A stretch of 8,587 nucleotides of DNA from JAEYZS01 sp964469265 (GTDB taxonomy: Bacteria > Bdellovibrionota > Bdellovibrionia > Bdellovibrionales > JAEYZS01): assembly GCA_964469265.1 (NCBI GenBank), contig CAYXYF010000050.1:1-8587 (forward strand), in the 5' to 3' direction. Both the position numbers and the translations under genes were made by a program. This document shows positions 1-6,798 of the stretch, piece after piece. Within the stretch, counting starts at the first letter, position 1. Each line of letters opens with the position of its first letter. The notes under the pieces were generated by a model, which made no database searches, was not told the origin of the DNA, and saw nothing but the letters and a program-made list of their open reading frames with translations.

Positions 1-459
1 GATGTCGAAAAATATTGTGATCATTATCAGCTTGATTTCATAGAAGACCCATCCAATGCCAACGAAACATATCTTCGTAATTGGATAAGAAACAAATGGC
101 TTCATGATCTAGAACTCTATCGCCCTGGGGCAAAGTCCAGCATGAAGCGCTCATTTGATAATATTTGTGAGGCTTTAGATGGTCCATCGGCCTGTGACAT
201 TTCTGCCACATTAGTCGAAAAAGGAATCGATCGTGCCAAGCTTATGACACTCGACAGATTAGATCAAAGAAGGGCATTTGCAGCGTACTTAAACAAAATG
301 CAGATTAAAAACTATTCTCACTCGCAAATTGATGAAATATTAAAGCGCCTTGACAGTTCCAAAAAGGAACTCACCTTCACTATTATGGGTTGTGAGTGGC
401 ATGTTGACACCATGTATATCTCCATTTATGAACCTAAGAGCAGGTCTAATCCAGTCTAA
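1..459 (+). CDS. tilS: tRNA(Ile)-lysidine synthetase TilS, C-terminal part (5' truncated by window)
   Basis: The frame is open from base 1 to the TAA at 457-459, giving 152 residues of a longer protein whose start lies outside the window. TilS ligates lysine to C34 of tRNA-Ile(CAU), so that the tRNA reads AUA instead of AUG. Fragment residues 15-31 read EDPSNANETYLRNWIRN, the conserved block that ends the PP-loop ATPase domain of TilS. About 120 residues follow, with a helical region containing SHSQIDEILKRL near the end, as in the tRNA-binding middle domain of the family. The protein then stops, so it appears to lack the extra TilS_C domain of the E. coli enzyme and resembles the short form. 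The first in-frame ATG (142) is internal, because the conserved motif lies upstream of it. The ATP-binding SGGxDS motif would be outside the window and cannot be checked. Confidence 0.88.
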   Translation, partial: DVEKYCDHYQLDFIEDPSNANETYLRNWIRNKWLHDLELYRPGAKSSMKRSFDNICEALDGPSACDISATLVEKGIDRAKLMTLDRLDQRRAFAAYLNKMQIKNYSHSQIDEILKRLDSSKKELTFTIMGCEWHVDTMYISIYEPKSRSNPV

Positions 460-569
460 AAATTGGAAGCAGATAAGACTTAAATTGTTGTAAAAAAATA
501 TCTGTGTTAGTCTTAAATGAATAATATTCTGAGCACTCAGATACCCCAAATAACCTCGAAAGGATTTCA
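460..569 (+). promoter_or_regulatory. tilS-ftsH intergenic region, possible ftsH promoter
   Basis: This 110-nt AT-rich gap is the largest between the first five genes, so it is the natural place for a promoter serving ftsH and the genes after it. A possible -35 (TTGTTG, 485-490) is followed 17 nt later by a weak -10 (TAGTCT, 508-513). TAATAT at 522-527 is a better -10 by itself but lacks a good -35. TAAGACT (474-480) and AGTCTTA (509-515) form a 7-bp inverted repeat with a 28-nt loop across the candidate promoter. Matches this weak are common in AT-rich DNA. There is no GC-rich hairpin with a U-tract that would terminate tilS transcription. Confidence 0.25.
558..564 (+). promoter_or_regulatory. 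Ribosome binding site of ftsH
   Basis: GAAAGGA sits 5 nt upstream of the ATG at 570. It supports that start, which also gives the usual FtsH N-terminus: a few residues followed at once by the first membrane helix. Confidence 0.7.
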
Positions 570-2573
570 ATGCGGTCAACTCAAAAAACATTAGCATTGT
601 GGGCACTTTTAGTTGTAGTAGCGATTATTCTTTTTCAATTCTATGATCAAAAACTTCAAACAACTATTCCTGATTTTACATACGGAAAGTTTATTGAAGC
701 AGTTAAGAATAACGAAGTTAAAGAAGATTCAATCAATTTTAATCAGCAGACAACAGAAATTTCTGGTGAATTAAAAGATGAGCTAAAAGAAAAGTATAAT
801 GGTGCTGTTAAGTTTACCATCGTTGGTAACACAGACGAGCAGTCCTTCCGTATTTTGCAAGAGCATGGATACACTCCAAATTATATCAAAACCGATAACA
901 ACGGTTTCTTGCAGTCTATATTTATTAACTGGTTGCCTTTAATCATCATCTTTTTGATGTTCATGTTCTTCATGAGGCAAATCCAAGTTGGTGGTGGCAA
1001 GGCCATGAGCTTCGGAAAGTCTCGCGCAAAGCTTTTGACCGAGAATAAAAACAAAGTCACATTTAAAGATGTAGCCGGCGTTGATGAGGCTAAAGAAGAT
1101 CTTAGCGAGATTATTGAATTCCTAAAATCACCGAAAAAATTTACTAATCTTGGTGGACGAATTCCAAAAGGTGTTCTTTTGGTGGGACCTCCGGGGACAG
1201 GTAAAACTTTGCTTGCAAGAGCAGTTGCGGGTGAAGCTGGTGTTCCGTTCTTTACAATTTCAGGTTCTGATTTTGTTGAGATGTTTGTTGGTGTGGGGGC
1301 ATCCCGTGTTCGAGATCTATTTGAACAGGGAAAAAGAAGTGCTCCATGTCTGATCTTTATTGATGAGATTGACGCTGTCGGAAGGCATCGCGGTGCTGGT
1401 ATGGGCGGCGGACATGATGAGCGCGAACAAACTCTAAACCAACTCCTTGTTGAGATGGATGGCTTTGAAAGTAACGATGGCGTAATCCTTATTGCTGCAA
1501 CAAACCGTCCTGACGTTTTAGATCCAGCACTTTTAAGACCTGGGCGGTTCGATAGACGAGTTATCGTAGGAAAGCCTGACCTTAAAGGTCGTTTAGATAT
1601 TCTAAAAGTTCACAGCAGAAAAACTCCTATGGCAACTGAAGTCGCCTTAGAAAAGGTCGCGCGCGGAACACCAGGCTTTTCTGGTGCGGATCTTGAGAAC
1701 CTCGTTAACGAGGCCGCTCTTTTAGCGGCTCGTCATAACAAAAAAGTTGTTGATATGCATGACTTTGAAAACGCAAGAGACAAAGTTCTTATGGGACCCG
1801 AGAGAAAGTCCATGGTTATCAGTGAGGCCGACAAGAAGAATACCGCATACCATGAAGCTGGCCACACCATCGTTGGAAAACTTTTGCCTGGGATGGACCC
1901 TATCCATAAGGTCACAATTATTCCACGGGGAATGGCGCTTGGAATTACACAAACTCTTCCTTTAGAAGACACCCTCAACTTAACCAAAGAGAAAGCAAAA
2001 AACTCTATTGCATTTTTGTTTGGCGGAAGAGCGGCTGAAGAAATCGTATTTACGGATTACACAACAGGTGCAGCCAATGATATTGAGCGTGCCACTGAGC
2101 TTGCTCGTAAAATGGTTTGTGAGTGGGGTATGTCTGAAAAGCTTGGACCACTTCATTATGAAAAACGAGAGGGCCATGTTTTCTTAGGCTTAAATGCGGG
2201 ACAACCAACTCGTGAATACTCTGAGCAAACAGGTCAAGAGATTGATATAGAAGTCCGTAAGCTCGTTAAAGAAGGCCATGAGCGTGCTATTCAAATTCTA
2301 CAAGATAATATCGATATTCTTCACAATCTCTCGCTTGCACTTCTTGAGAAAGAAACTCTTGATGGAGCTGAAGTCGAGATGATTATGAAGGGCAAAACTC
2401 TGGCAGATATCGAAAAAGAAAGAGATGCACGCGCAAAAACCTTACAAGAACAAAATGAAAAACAGGAAGAAGAAAACAAAAAGAAAGAACTCGAAGAGGC
2501 GCGTTTAAAAGAAGAAATGGAAAAGAAGCCTTCGGGTGGGGGAGTAGGAAATACTGGACCTGTAACGACGTAG
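570..2573 (+). CDS. ftsH: ATP-dependent zinc metalloprotease FtsH
   Basis: FtsH is a membrane-anchored hexameric AAA+ protease that extracts and degrades misfolded membrane proteins and short-lived regulators. All expected parts are visible in its 667 residues. A first membrane helix spans about 8-25, a periplasmic domain about 30-115 and a second helix about 117-136. In the AAA+ domain are Walker A GPPGTGKT (206-213), the pore loop FVG (239-241), Walker B LIFIDEID (261-268) and the second region of homology, ATNRPDVLDPALLRPGRFDRR (310-330, arginine fingers near R323/R326). The zinc motif HEAGH is at 428-432, and D504 in AANDIERAT is the likely third ligand. From about residue 610 the protein becomes a Lys/Glu-rich predicted coiled coil, ending in a Gly-rich tail. 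The length is usual for the family. It lies 110 nt after tilS and 19 nt before cdaA. Confidence 0.98.
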   Translation: MRSTQKTLALWALLVVVAIILFQFYDQKLQTTIPDFTYGKFIEAVKNNEVKEDSINFNQQTTEISGELKDELKEKYNGAVKFTIVGNTDEQSFRILQEHGYTPNYIKTDNNGFLQSIFINWLPLIIIFLMFMFFMRQIQVGGGKAMSFGKSRAKLLTENKNKVTFKDVAGVDEAKEDLSEIIEFLKSPKKFTNLGGRIPKGVLLVGPPGTGKTLLARAVAGEAGVPFFTISGSDFVEMFVGVGASRVRDLFEQGKRSAPCLIFIDEIDAVGRHRGAGMGGGHDEREQTLNQLLVEMDGFESNDGVILIAATNRPDVLDPALLRPGRFDRRVIVGKPDLKGRLDILKVHSRKTPMATEVALEKVARGTPGFSGADLENLVNEAALLAARHNKKVVDMHDFENARDKVLMGPERKSMVISEADKKNTAYHEAGHTIVGKLLPGMDPIHKVTIIPRGMALGITQTLPLEDTLNLTKEKAKNSIAFLFGGRAAEEIVFTDYTTGAANDIERATELARKMVCEWGMSEKLGPLHYEKREGHVFLGLNAGQPTREYSEQTGQEIDIEVRKLVKEGHERAIQILQDNIDILHNLSLALLEKETLDGAEVEMIMKGKTLADIEKERDARAKTLQEQNEKQEEENKKKELEEARLKEEMEKKPSGGGVGNTGPVTT

Positions 2574-2592
2574 AGGTCTTCAGTAGCAACGT

Positions 2593-3402
2593 ATGACATT
2601 TTTGAATCGCTTCTTTGAGAACATCAGCTGGATTCTAAGTCAGGTGAGGGTATGGGATATCCTCGACATGTTTCTTGTCTGGTTAATCGTCTACAGGATT
2701 CTTCTTCTTATTCGGCAAACCCGAGCAATCCAAATGCTTTCTGGGCTCGGGATTTTAGCAATCACCTATGTTTCGTCTCACTGGCTTGATCTTTTTACTA
2801 TCAAGTGGCTCCTTGAAAACTTTTTTAACAACCTTTTTGTCATCGTGGTCGTCTTATTCCAAAATGAAATTCGTAAAGCCTTGGCTCATATCGGCCGGAA
2901 TCCTTTTTTCAGTGGGGTCTCTGCTGTGGAAGAAACTCAAGTTATTGAAGAACTCGCAAAGTGTTCCATTCAGTTGGCTCAAAGAGGCTACGGTGCTTTA
3001 ATTGTTGTCGAGCGTGAAATGGGACTAGAGGAGTTTATTGAAGTTGGTACGAAGCTTGATGCTTCAGTAAGTAGTGAACTTCTTAGCTCTATCTTCTTAC
3101 CTTCGAGTCCTCTTCATGATGGTGCTGTGATTATTCGAGGTGGTCGTATCCGAGCAGCAGGTTGCTTCTTGCCGCTCACAAAAAGTCCACAAATTGACAA
3201 GAACCTTGGCACGCGCCATAGAGCTGCCATCGGTTTAACAGAAGAAACGGATGCCATCGTTATTGTAGTAAGCGAAGAAAATAGTTTTGTGAGTGTCGTT
3301 GAAAACGGACAGATGTCTCAAGACCTCGATCATAAATCAATAAGACGAGTAATGTATGAGGCTTTCAAAATGAAACCAGAAACGGAAAGAGGGGCTAGCT
3401 GA
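2593..3402 (+). CDS. cdaA: Diadenylate cyclase CdaA (membrane c-di-AMP synthase)
   Basis: CdaA condenses two ATP into cyclic di-AMP, a second messenger tied to osmotic balance and cell-wall homeostasis. The N-terminal 100 residues are hydrophobic, with about three membrane helices (roughly 23-40, 46-62 and 76-90), as in CdaA/DacA. The cytoplasmic DAC (DisA_N) domain follows. It carries the two signature motifs: DGA (176-178, in SPLHDGAVII) and GTRHR (206-210, in LGTRHRAAIG). The SEEN stretch at 227-230 lies where the family has its conserved SEE. At 269 residues the length is normal and the active site looks intact. The ATG at 2593 is the first possible start because an in-frame TAG lies at 2584-2586. 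Its Shine-Dalgarno is poor: the only purine-rich run (AGAGG, 2572-2576) is 16 nt upstream, so translation may depend on ribosomes finishing ftsH. Its last base overlaps the cdaR start. Confidence 0.96.
   Translation: MTFLNRFFENISWILSQVRVWDILDMFLVWLIVYRILLLIRQTRAIQMLSGLGILAITYVSSHWLDLFTIKWLLENFFNNLFVIVVVLFQNEIRKALAHIGRNPFFSGVSAVEETQVIEELAKCSIQLAQRGYGALIVVEREMGLEEFIEVGTKLDASVSSELLSSIFLPSSPLHDGAVIIRGGRIRAAGCFLPLTKSPQIDKNLGTRHRAAIGLTEETDAIVIVVSEENSFVSVVENGQMSQDLDHKSIRRVMYEAFKMKPETERGAS
3386..3394 (+). promoter_or_regulatory. Ribosome binding site of cdaR inside the cdaA end
   Basis: AAAGAGGGG lies within the last codons of cdaA, 7 nt before the cdaR ATG. It makes the TGATG stop/start junction at 3400-3404 a credible translation start. 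Confidence 0.7.
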
Positions 3403-4103
3403 TGAGTCCTGTCATTCCAAAATCGAAAAAGTGGTACAAGGCAGTCCGAGAGTTTTTCTATGAAAATGGAAGTTACAAGGTCGTTGCGCTTTTGATTACA
3501 CTGATTCTTTGGATTACAGTTCTCGGAAATAAAGATCAAATTTTAAATCAGAGTGCGAAGTTAAAAATTAACCTGCCAAAGAATCATATTATCGCCAATG
3601 GAATCACTGACCAAATTCAAGTTCAGATATCAGGTAGCCGTTTATCACTTAAAAAAATTGCAAGTGGGTTAGATCCCATCGAAATTGACCTAGAAGATGC
3701 AAAACCTGGTAGAACTATTTTGACAATTCCCACAAGTAAAATTGTATTACCATTTGGTGCAAATATCGTAAGTGTTAACCCAGCGACCTTAGTAGTAGAT
3801 GTTGACCGCATTATCTCTAAACGCGTTCCAGTTAAAATTTCATGGGACGCGGAAGAAGAACCAAATTCAATGCGAGTTGCACAAATTAAACCCTCTACGG
3901 TTGTTATTCGAGGCGCCTCAAGCGTGCTGTCGAGAATCCAAGAAGTATGGACCGAACCGATCAGTCCATTTGAAATTGTATTTGATGGTACAAAGAAAAA
4001 CGTGGAGTTTAGAGTAGGTTTAAAAGAACTAGGATACTTTGGTGTACTGCCGATTAGTGATAAGACAGTTACGGTATCTATCCAGCAAAAGCCAGGAAAT
4101 TAG
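3402..4103 (+). CDS. cdaR: YbbR-domain protein, CdaA regulator CdaR
   Basis: This 233-residue protein has a short basic cytoplasmic start, one membrane helix (about 26-42, VVALLITLILWITVLG) and an extracytoplasmic beta-rich remainder. The remainder fits two YbbR repeats, about 50-135 and 140-228. Each carries the family's pattern of a V..RG or V.ISGSR turn followed by an I.VDL-type strand, for example VQISGSRLSLKKIASG (74-89), IEIDLEDA (93-100) and VVIRGASSVLSRI (167-179). In Firmicutes, CdaR (YbbR) binds CdaA in the membrane and modulates c-di-AMP production. The direct overlap with cdaA, the strong Shine-Dalgarno and the following glmM support the same role here. Two repeats is fewer than the four of Bacillus CdaR, but short forms are common outside Firmicutes. 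The family is confident; its effect on CdaA here (activation or inhibition) cannot be told from sequence. Confidence 0.88.
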   Translation: MSPVIPKSKKWYKAVREFFYENGSYKVVALLITLILWITVLGNKDQILNQSAKLKINLPKNHIIANGITDQIQVQISGSRLSLKKIASGLDPIEIDLEDAKPGRTILTIPTSKIVLPFGANIVSVNPATLVVDVDRIISKRVPVKISWDAEEEPNSMRVAQIKPSTVVIRGASSVLSRIQEVWTEPISPFEIVFDGTKKNVEFRVGLKELGYFGVLPISDKTVTVSIQQKPGN

Positions 4104-4108
4104 GAGAG
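4102..4108 (+). promoter_or_regulatory. Ribosome binding site of glmM
   Basis: AGGAGAG overlaps the cdaR stop codon (TAG, 4101-4103) and lies 7 nt before the glmM ATG at 4116. It confirms that start and suggests coupled translation. Confidence 0.75.
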
Positions 4109-4115
4109 CAAGAGT

Positions 4116-5486
4116 ATGTTAGAAAGATTGTTTGGAACTGACGGTGTTCGTGGAACGGCAAATACCTTTCCAATCACTCCTGATATTATCATGAGAGTGG
4201 GACAAGCTCTCGGGTACATCCTTAGAAGAAGTGAAGGCAATCATAAGTCCGATAACAAAAGAGTCGTTATTGGAAAAGACACAAGACTCTCAGGTTATAT
4301 GGTAGAAATGGCTTTAGCATCGGGGCTAAACTCCATGGGAGTTCATGTTCAACTTGTGGGTCCATTGCCCACACCTGGAATTGGCTTTCTTACTCAAAAT
4401 ATGAGAGCAGATGCTGGGATTGTGATCTCTGCATCTCATAATCCTTACTGTGACAATGGAATTAAAATTTTTGGTCCTGATGGATTTAAAATCTCTGAAG
4501 CCATGGAAAAAGAAATCGAACAACTTGTTCTTCAAGAGAACCTCAATAGTTTGTTGCCAGAATCAGACGGCATCGGCCGATCAAAAAGAATTGACGACTC
4601 CGCTGGGCGATACATTGTTTTTGTAAAAAGCACGTTTCCACTTGATCTGACTCTTGATGGCCTTCGCATCGTTTTGGATTGTGCTAATGGTGCAGCTTAC
4701 AAAGTTGGCCCTGCAATTTTAGAAGAACTTGGTGCTGAGGTTATTGTTCTTGGAAACAAACCCGATGGAACAAACATTAACGATAAGTGCGGTGCGCTTC
4801 ATCCAGACTCGCTCAGTGAGAATGTGATTCAGTATCGTGCAGACTGCGGGATCAGTTTAGATGGAGATGCTGACCGAGTGATTATGGCTGATGAAAAAGG
4901 TAATATCGTTAACGGTGATCATATCTTGGCAATCTGTGCACTCGACATGAAAGAGACTGGAACACTTAAAAACAACACCGTTGTTGCAACCCAAATGTCG
5001 AATTTTGGATTAGAAAAACTTTTAAAAGCTAATAACATTAAACTCCTTAAAACAAACGTCGGTGACAAATACGTTGTTCAAGAAATGAGAAACGGCGATC
5101 ACGCCATCGGTGGCGAACAATCAGGGCATATTATCTTCTTAGAGCATGCCACCACGGGAGACGGGTTAATTGCAGCCTTAAAAGTATTGGCGGTAATGAA
5201 GCGTCAAAAACGAAAACTTTCTGATCTTAACGAAATCATGATCGACATGCCACAAATCCTAAAAAATATCCGCGTAGACAACCGTAAACCCCTTGAAGAA
5301 ATCGAAGGCTACCAAGCCCTCATCGATCGAATCACAAAAGAGCTTCATGGCCAAGGAAGAGTCTTCGTCCGCTTCTCAGGAACAGAGCCGCTTCTACGTA
5401 TTTTAGTTGAAGGGCCAGATCCGAAGATGATCCATAAGTATGCCGAAGAAATCTCTAAGTTCTTGCAATCGAAGCTGGGCGCTTGA
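4116..5486 (+). CDS. glmM: Phosphoglucosamine mutase GlmM
   Basis: GlmM converts glucosamine-6-phosphate to glucosamine-1-phosphate, the step before UDP-GlcNAc, which feeds peptidoglycan and LPS synthesis. The 456-residue protein has the four alpha-D-phosphohexomutase signatures in order. The N-terminus reads LFGTDGVRGTAN (5-16). The phosphoserine loop ISASHNP (104-110) carries S107 as the residue to be phosphorylated. The Mg-binding loop is DGDADR (249-254). The sugar-binding motif is GGEQSGH (332-338), with Glu-Gln-Ser as expected for GlmM rather than a phosphomannomutase. The phosphate-binding loop is RFSGTEP (419-425). Length is normal and nothing is missing. It follows cdaR by 12 nt. In Firmicutes GlmM binds CdaA and restrains its activity, so the cdaA-cdaR-glmM order probably reflects a physical as well as a transcriptional link. 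Confidence 0.97.
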   Translation: MLERLFGTDGVRGTANTFPITPDIIMRVGQALGYILRRSEGNHKSDNKRVVIGKDTRLSGYMVEMALASGLNSMGVHVQLVGPLPTPGIGFLTQNMRADAGIVISASHNPYCDNGIKIFGPDGFKISEAMEKEIEQLVLQENLNSLLPESDGIGRSKRIDDSAGRYIVFVKSTFPLDLTLDGLRIVLDCANGAAYKVGPAILEELGAEVIVLGNKPDGTNINDKCGALHPDSLSENVIQYRADCGISLDGDADRVIMADEKGNIVNGDHILAICALDMKETGTLKNNTVVATQMSNFGLEKLLKANNIKLLKTNVGDKYVVQEMRNGDHAIGGEQSGHIIFLEHATTGDGLIAALKVLAVMKRQKRKLSDLNEIMIDMPQILKNIRVDNRKPLEEIEGYQALIDRITKELHGQGRVFVRFSGTEPLLRILVEGPDPKMIHKYAEEISKFLQSKLGA

Positions 5487-5511
5487 TCTTTTCAGATACT
5501 TTGCGTAAATA
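5483..5511 (+). promoter_or_regulatory. Possible promoter after glmM
   Basis: TTGATC (5483-5488) and TAAATA (5506-5511) are spaced by exactly 17 nt at the start of the 61-nt gap after glmM. The -35 overlaps the glmM stop codon. Just downstream is a small dyad, TAGTTTGAACTA (5510-5521). A transcript starting near 5518 would leave a short leader before the GGAGG at 5533. The hexamers match the sigma-70 consensus at only 4 and 3 of 6 positions, so this is tentative. Confidence 0.25.
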
Positions 5512-5532
5512 GTTTGAACTAAGAACTGAATC

Positions 5533-5537
5533 GGAGG
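5533..5537 (+). promoter_or_regulatory. Ribosome binding site deciding the start at 5548
   Basis: GGAGG lies 10 nt before the ATG at 5548 and only 3 nt before another ATG at 5541. The spacing favours 5548. The 5541 frame closes after 13 codons, so it would encode nothing substantial. Confidence 0.6.
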
Positions 5538-5547
5538 AACATGAGGT

Positions 5548-5976
5548 ATGATTTTTGGTCCACTCATCCCTCAAGAAGTTGATTCTGTGATTAAGTTTTT
5601 GGAAAAAAACGGAATTCCTTTTGAGCTCACTTTTAATGATGAGGGCGCAAGACAAGAGCTGCAACCATCTCCTGGCAATAATATTTTATACTCAGAGCTA
5701 CGAACCAAAACCTACTTGGCTCAACACTTCTACATTGATATTTCCGAGGAATACTTAATCAACAATCCCAAGGTCGAGCCTCAGCTTTTGGCTTTAATCA
5801 CAAAAGATGTCATCCCAGAAACTTCGCAAGAAGAGACAGAAAAGCGAATTATGTCTATCGAAGTCCGCGGCCGAATGGAACGAAGAGCCGCAAGATCCAA
5901 ATTCATGCAAAAGCTCCTGGCCATTTTGTTTCTGATTGGAATGCTCTACTCCATGTTCTCGGGGCTCATTAAGTAA
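5548..5976 (+). CDS. Hypothetical small protein with a C-terminal membrane anchor
   Basis: I do not recognise this 142-residue protein. Residues 5-28 (beginning PLIPQEVDSVIKFLEKNG) look like a small alpha/beta fold in which a helix precedes a strand. They faintly resemble domains that begin with a helix and a 'GIPF' turn, but this is too weak to assign. Residues 29-95 are mixed, with a tyrosine-rich patch (YLAQHFYIDISEEYL, 56-70). Residues 96-120 are strongly charged and Arg-rich, ending RMERRAARSKFMQK. A single hydrophobic helix follows (about 121-140, LLAILFLIGMLYSMFSGL) two residues from the end. With no N-terminal signal, this predicts a tail-anchored inner-membrane protein whose body stays in the cytoplasm, the basic run before the helix agreeing with the positive-inside rule. 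A strong GGAGG precedes it. Codon use and base composition match the neighbours, so it appears to be a real resident gene. Confidence 0.8.
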   Translation: MIFGPLIPQEVDSVIKFLEKNGIPFELTFNDEGARQELQPSPGNNILYSELRTKTYLAQHFYIDISEEYLINNPKVEPQLLALITKDVIPETSQEETEKRIMSIEVRGRMERRAARSKFMQKLLAILFLIGMLYSMFSGLIK

Positions 5977-6072
5977 GTTCTTTCACATATCACGCAGATT
6001 GGGCGGTTAGATTTGGGTTAGGGGATTCAATACTGGATGACATTTGTTCAGCTCAGGAGTAATTCTTAGGTT

Positions 6073-6798
6073 ATGACAAAAATCCGTTTGGGTGTAAATT
6101 TAGATCATGTGGCAACTCTAAGGCAGGTTCGAGGCGGAACGACCGCTTATCCTGAGCTCTTAAAACACCTCGAGATTGCGACCTTTGCGGGAGCAGATCA
6201 AGTCACAATTCATCTTCGGGAAGACCGACGCCATATCCAAGATTCTGATTTAAAGAACATCTGTAAGTATTCAAAAATTCCTGTGAATCTAGAAATGGCC
6301 GTCACTGATGAAATGACTAAGATTGCCTTAAAAAATAAACCTCAGTATGTGTGTTTAGTTCCTGAAAAAAGACAGGAATTAACAACTGAAGGTGGCTTAG
6401 ATGTTGTCAAAAAGAAGCGAAAGATAAAAGAAGTCGTCACAAAGCTAGCAAAAAAAGGTATCAAGGTTTCAACCTTTATCGGGCCAGATCGCAGACAGGT
6501 TCAGGCAAGTTATGATGTGGGAGCCTTTGCCTGTGAGTTTCACACGGGCCATTGGGTACAGTATAAAGGTAAGAAAAAAGAAAAAGAGTGGCTACGGCTT
6601 ATTGATGCTGCCATTTTTTGCCATGAGCTTGGGATGAATGTTCATGCGGGACATGGGTTAGATTATGAAACAACCAAAGAGATAAAAAGTTTGCCGTTTT
6701 TAGAAGAAGTGAACATTGGTCACTTCTTAGTTTGCCAGGCCCTTGAAGTGGGTATGTTTGAAAGTGTTGCAACAATGAAAGAGATTCTTAAGGCATGA
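6073..6798 (+). CDS. pdxJ: Pyridoxine 5'-phosphate synthase PdxJ
   Basis: PdxJ condenses 1-deoxy-D-xylulose-5-phosphate with 3-amino-2-oxopropyl phosphate to give pyridoxine 5'-phosphate, the ring-closing step of the DXP-dependent vitamin B6 pathway in the cytoplasm. The family's motifs are all present in 241 residues: GVNLDHVATLRQVRGG (7-22), IHLREDRRHIQDSD (46-59), the glutamate in NLEMAVTDEM (E74), CLVPEKRQELTTEGGLDV (94-111), FHTGH (156-160), HAGHGLDY (191-198) and VNIGHFLV (213-220). The ATG at 6073 is fixed by an in-frame TAG at 6067-6069 and gives the standard N-terminus. The Shine-Dalgarno is poorly placed: AGGAG (6055-6059) is 13 nt away. The 96-nt gap before it shows no convincing promoter or terminator. 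The final ATGA overlaps the tsaE start. Confidence 0.96.
   Translation: MTKIRLGVNLDHVATLRQVRGGTTAYPELLKHLEIATFAGADQVTIHLREDRRHIQDSDLKNICKYSKIPVNLEMAVTDEMTKIALKNKPQYVCLVPEKRQELTTEGGLDVVKKKRKIKEVVTKLAKKGIKVSTFIGPDRRQVQASYDVGAFACEFHTGHWVQYKGKKKEKEWLRLIDAAIFCHELGMNVHAGHGLDYETTKEIKSLPFLEEVNIGHFLVCQALEVGMFESVATMKEILKA

Noticed and set aside
142..459. A separate 105-residue protein starting at the ATG at 142
   Set aside because: The frame is open back to base 1 and the upstream codons carry the TilS EDPSN...RNWIRN block, so this ATG is internal to tilS.
340..606. 88-codon minus-strand frame over the tilS end and the ftsH start
   Set aside because: It overlaps tilS coding sequence and the ftsH ribosome binding site, has no recognisable motif, and the tilS frame is clearly real.
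1722..1987. Several overlapping open frames on both strands inside ftsH
   Set aside because: They fall inside the conserved FtsH protease domain and have no independent support.
2321..2599. 92-codon open frame on the minus strand, rich in Ser and Phe
   Set aside because: It is the complement of the Lys/Glu-rich FtsH tail: GAA and AAA codons read backwards as TTC and TTT. It resembles no protein family and lies wholly over a certain gene.
5541..5582. ATG just after GGAGG, 7 nt before the chosen start at 5548
   Set aside because: Its frame closes after 13 codons and its spacing to the GGAGG is only 3 nt, so I treat it as chance.
6006..6021. Two GGTTAG hexamers upstream of pdxJ
   Set aside because: Two short copies are too few to call a repeat element, and I could not fit them to a promoter or operator.
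5977..6072. Possible promoter or riboswitch before pdxJ
   Set aside because: No pair of hexamers with sensible spacing and no extended paired structure stood out, so no regulatory feature is claimed.
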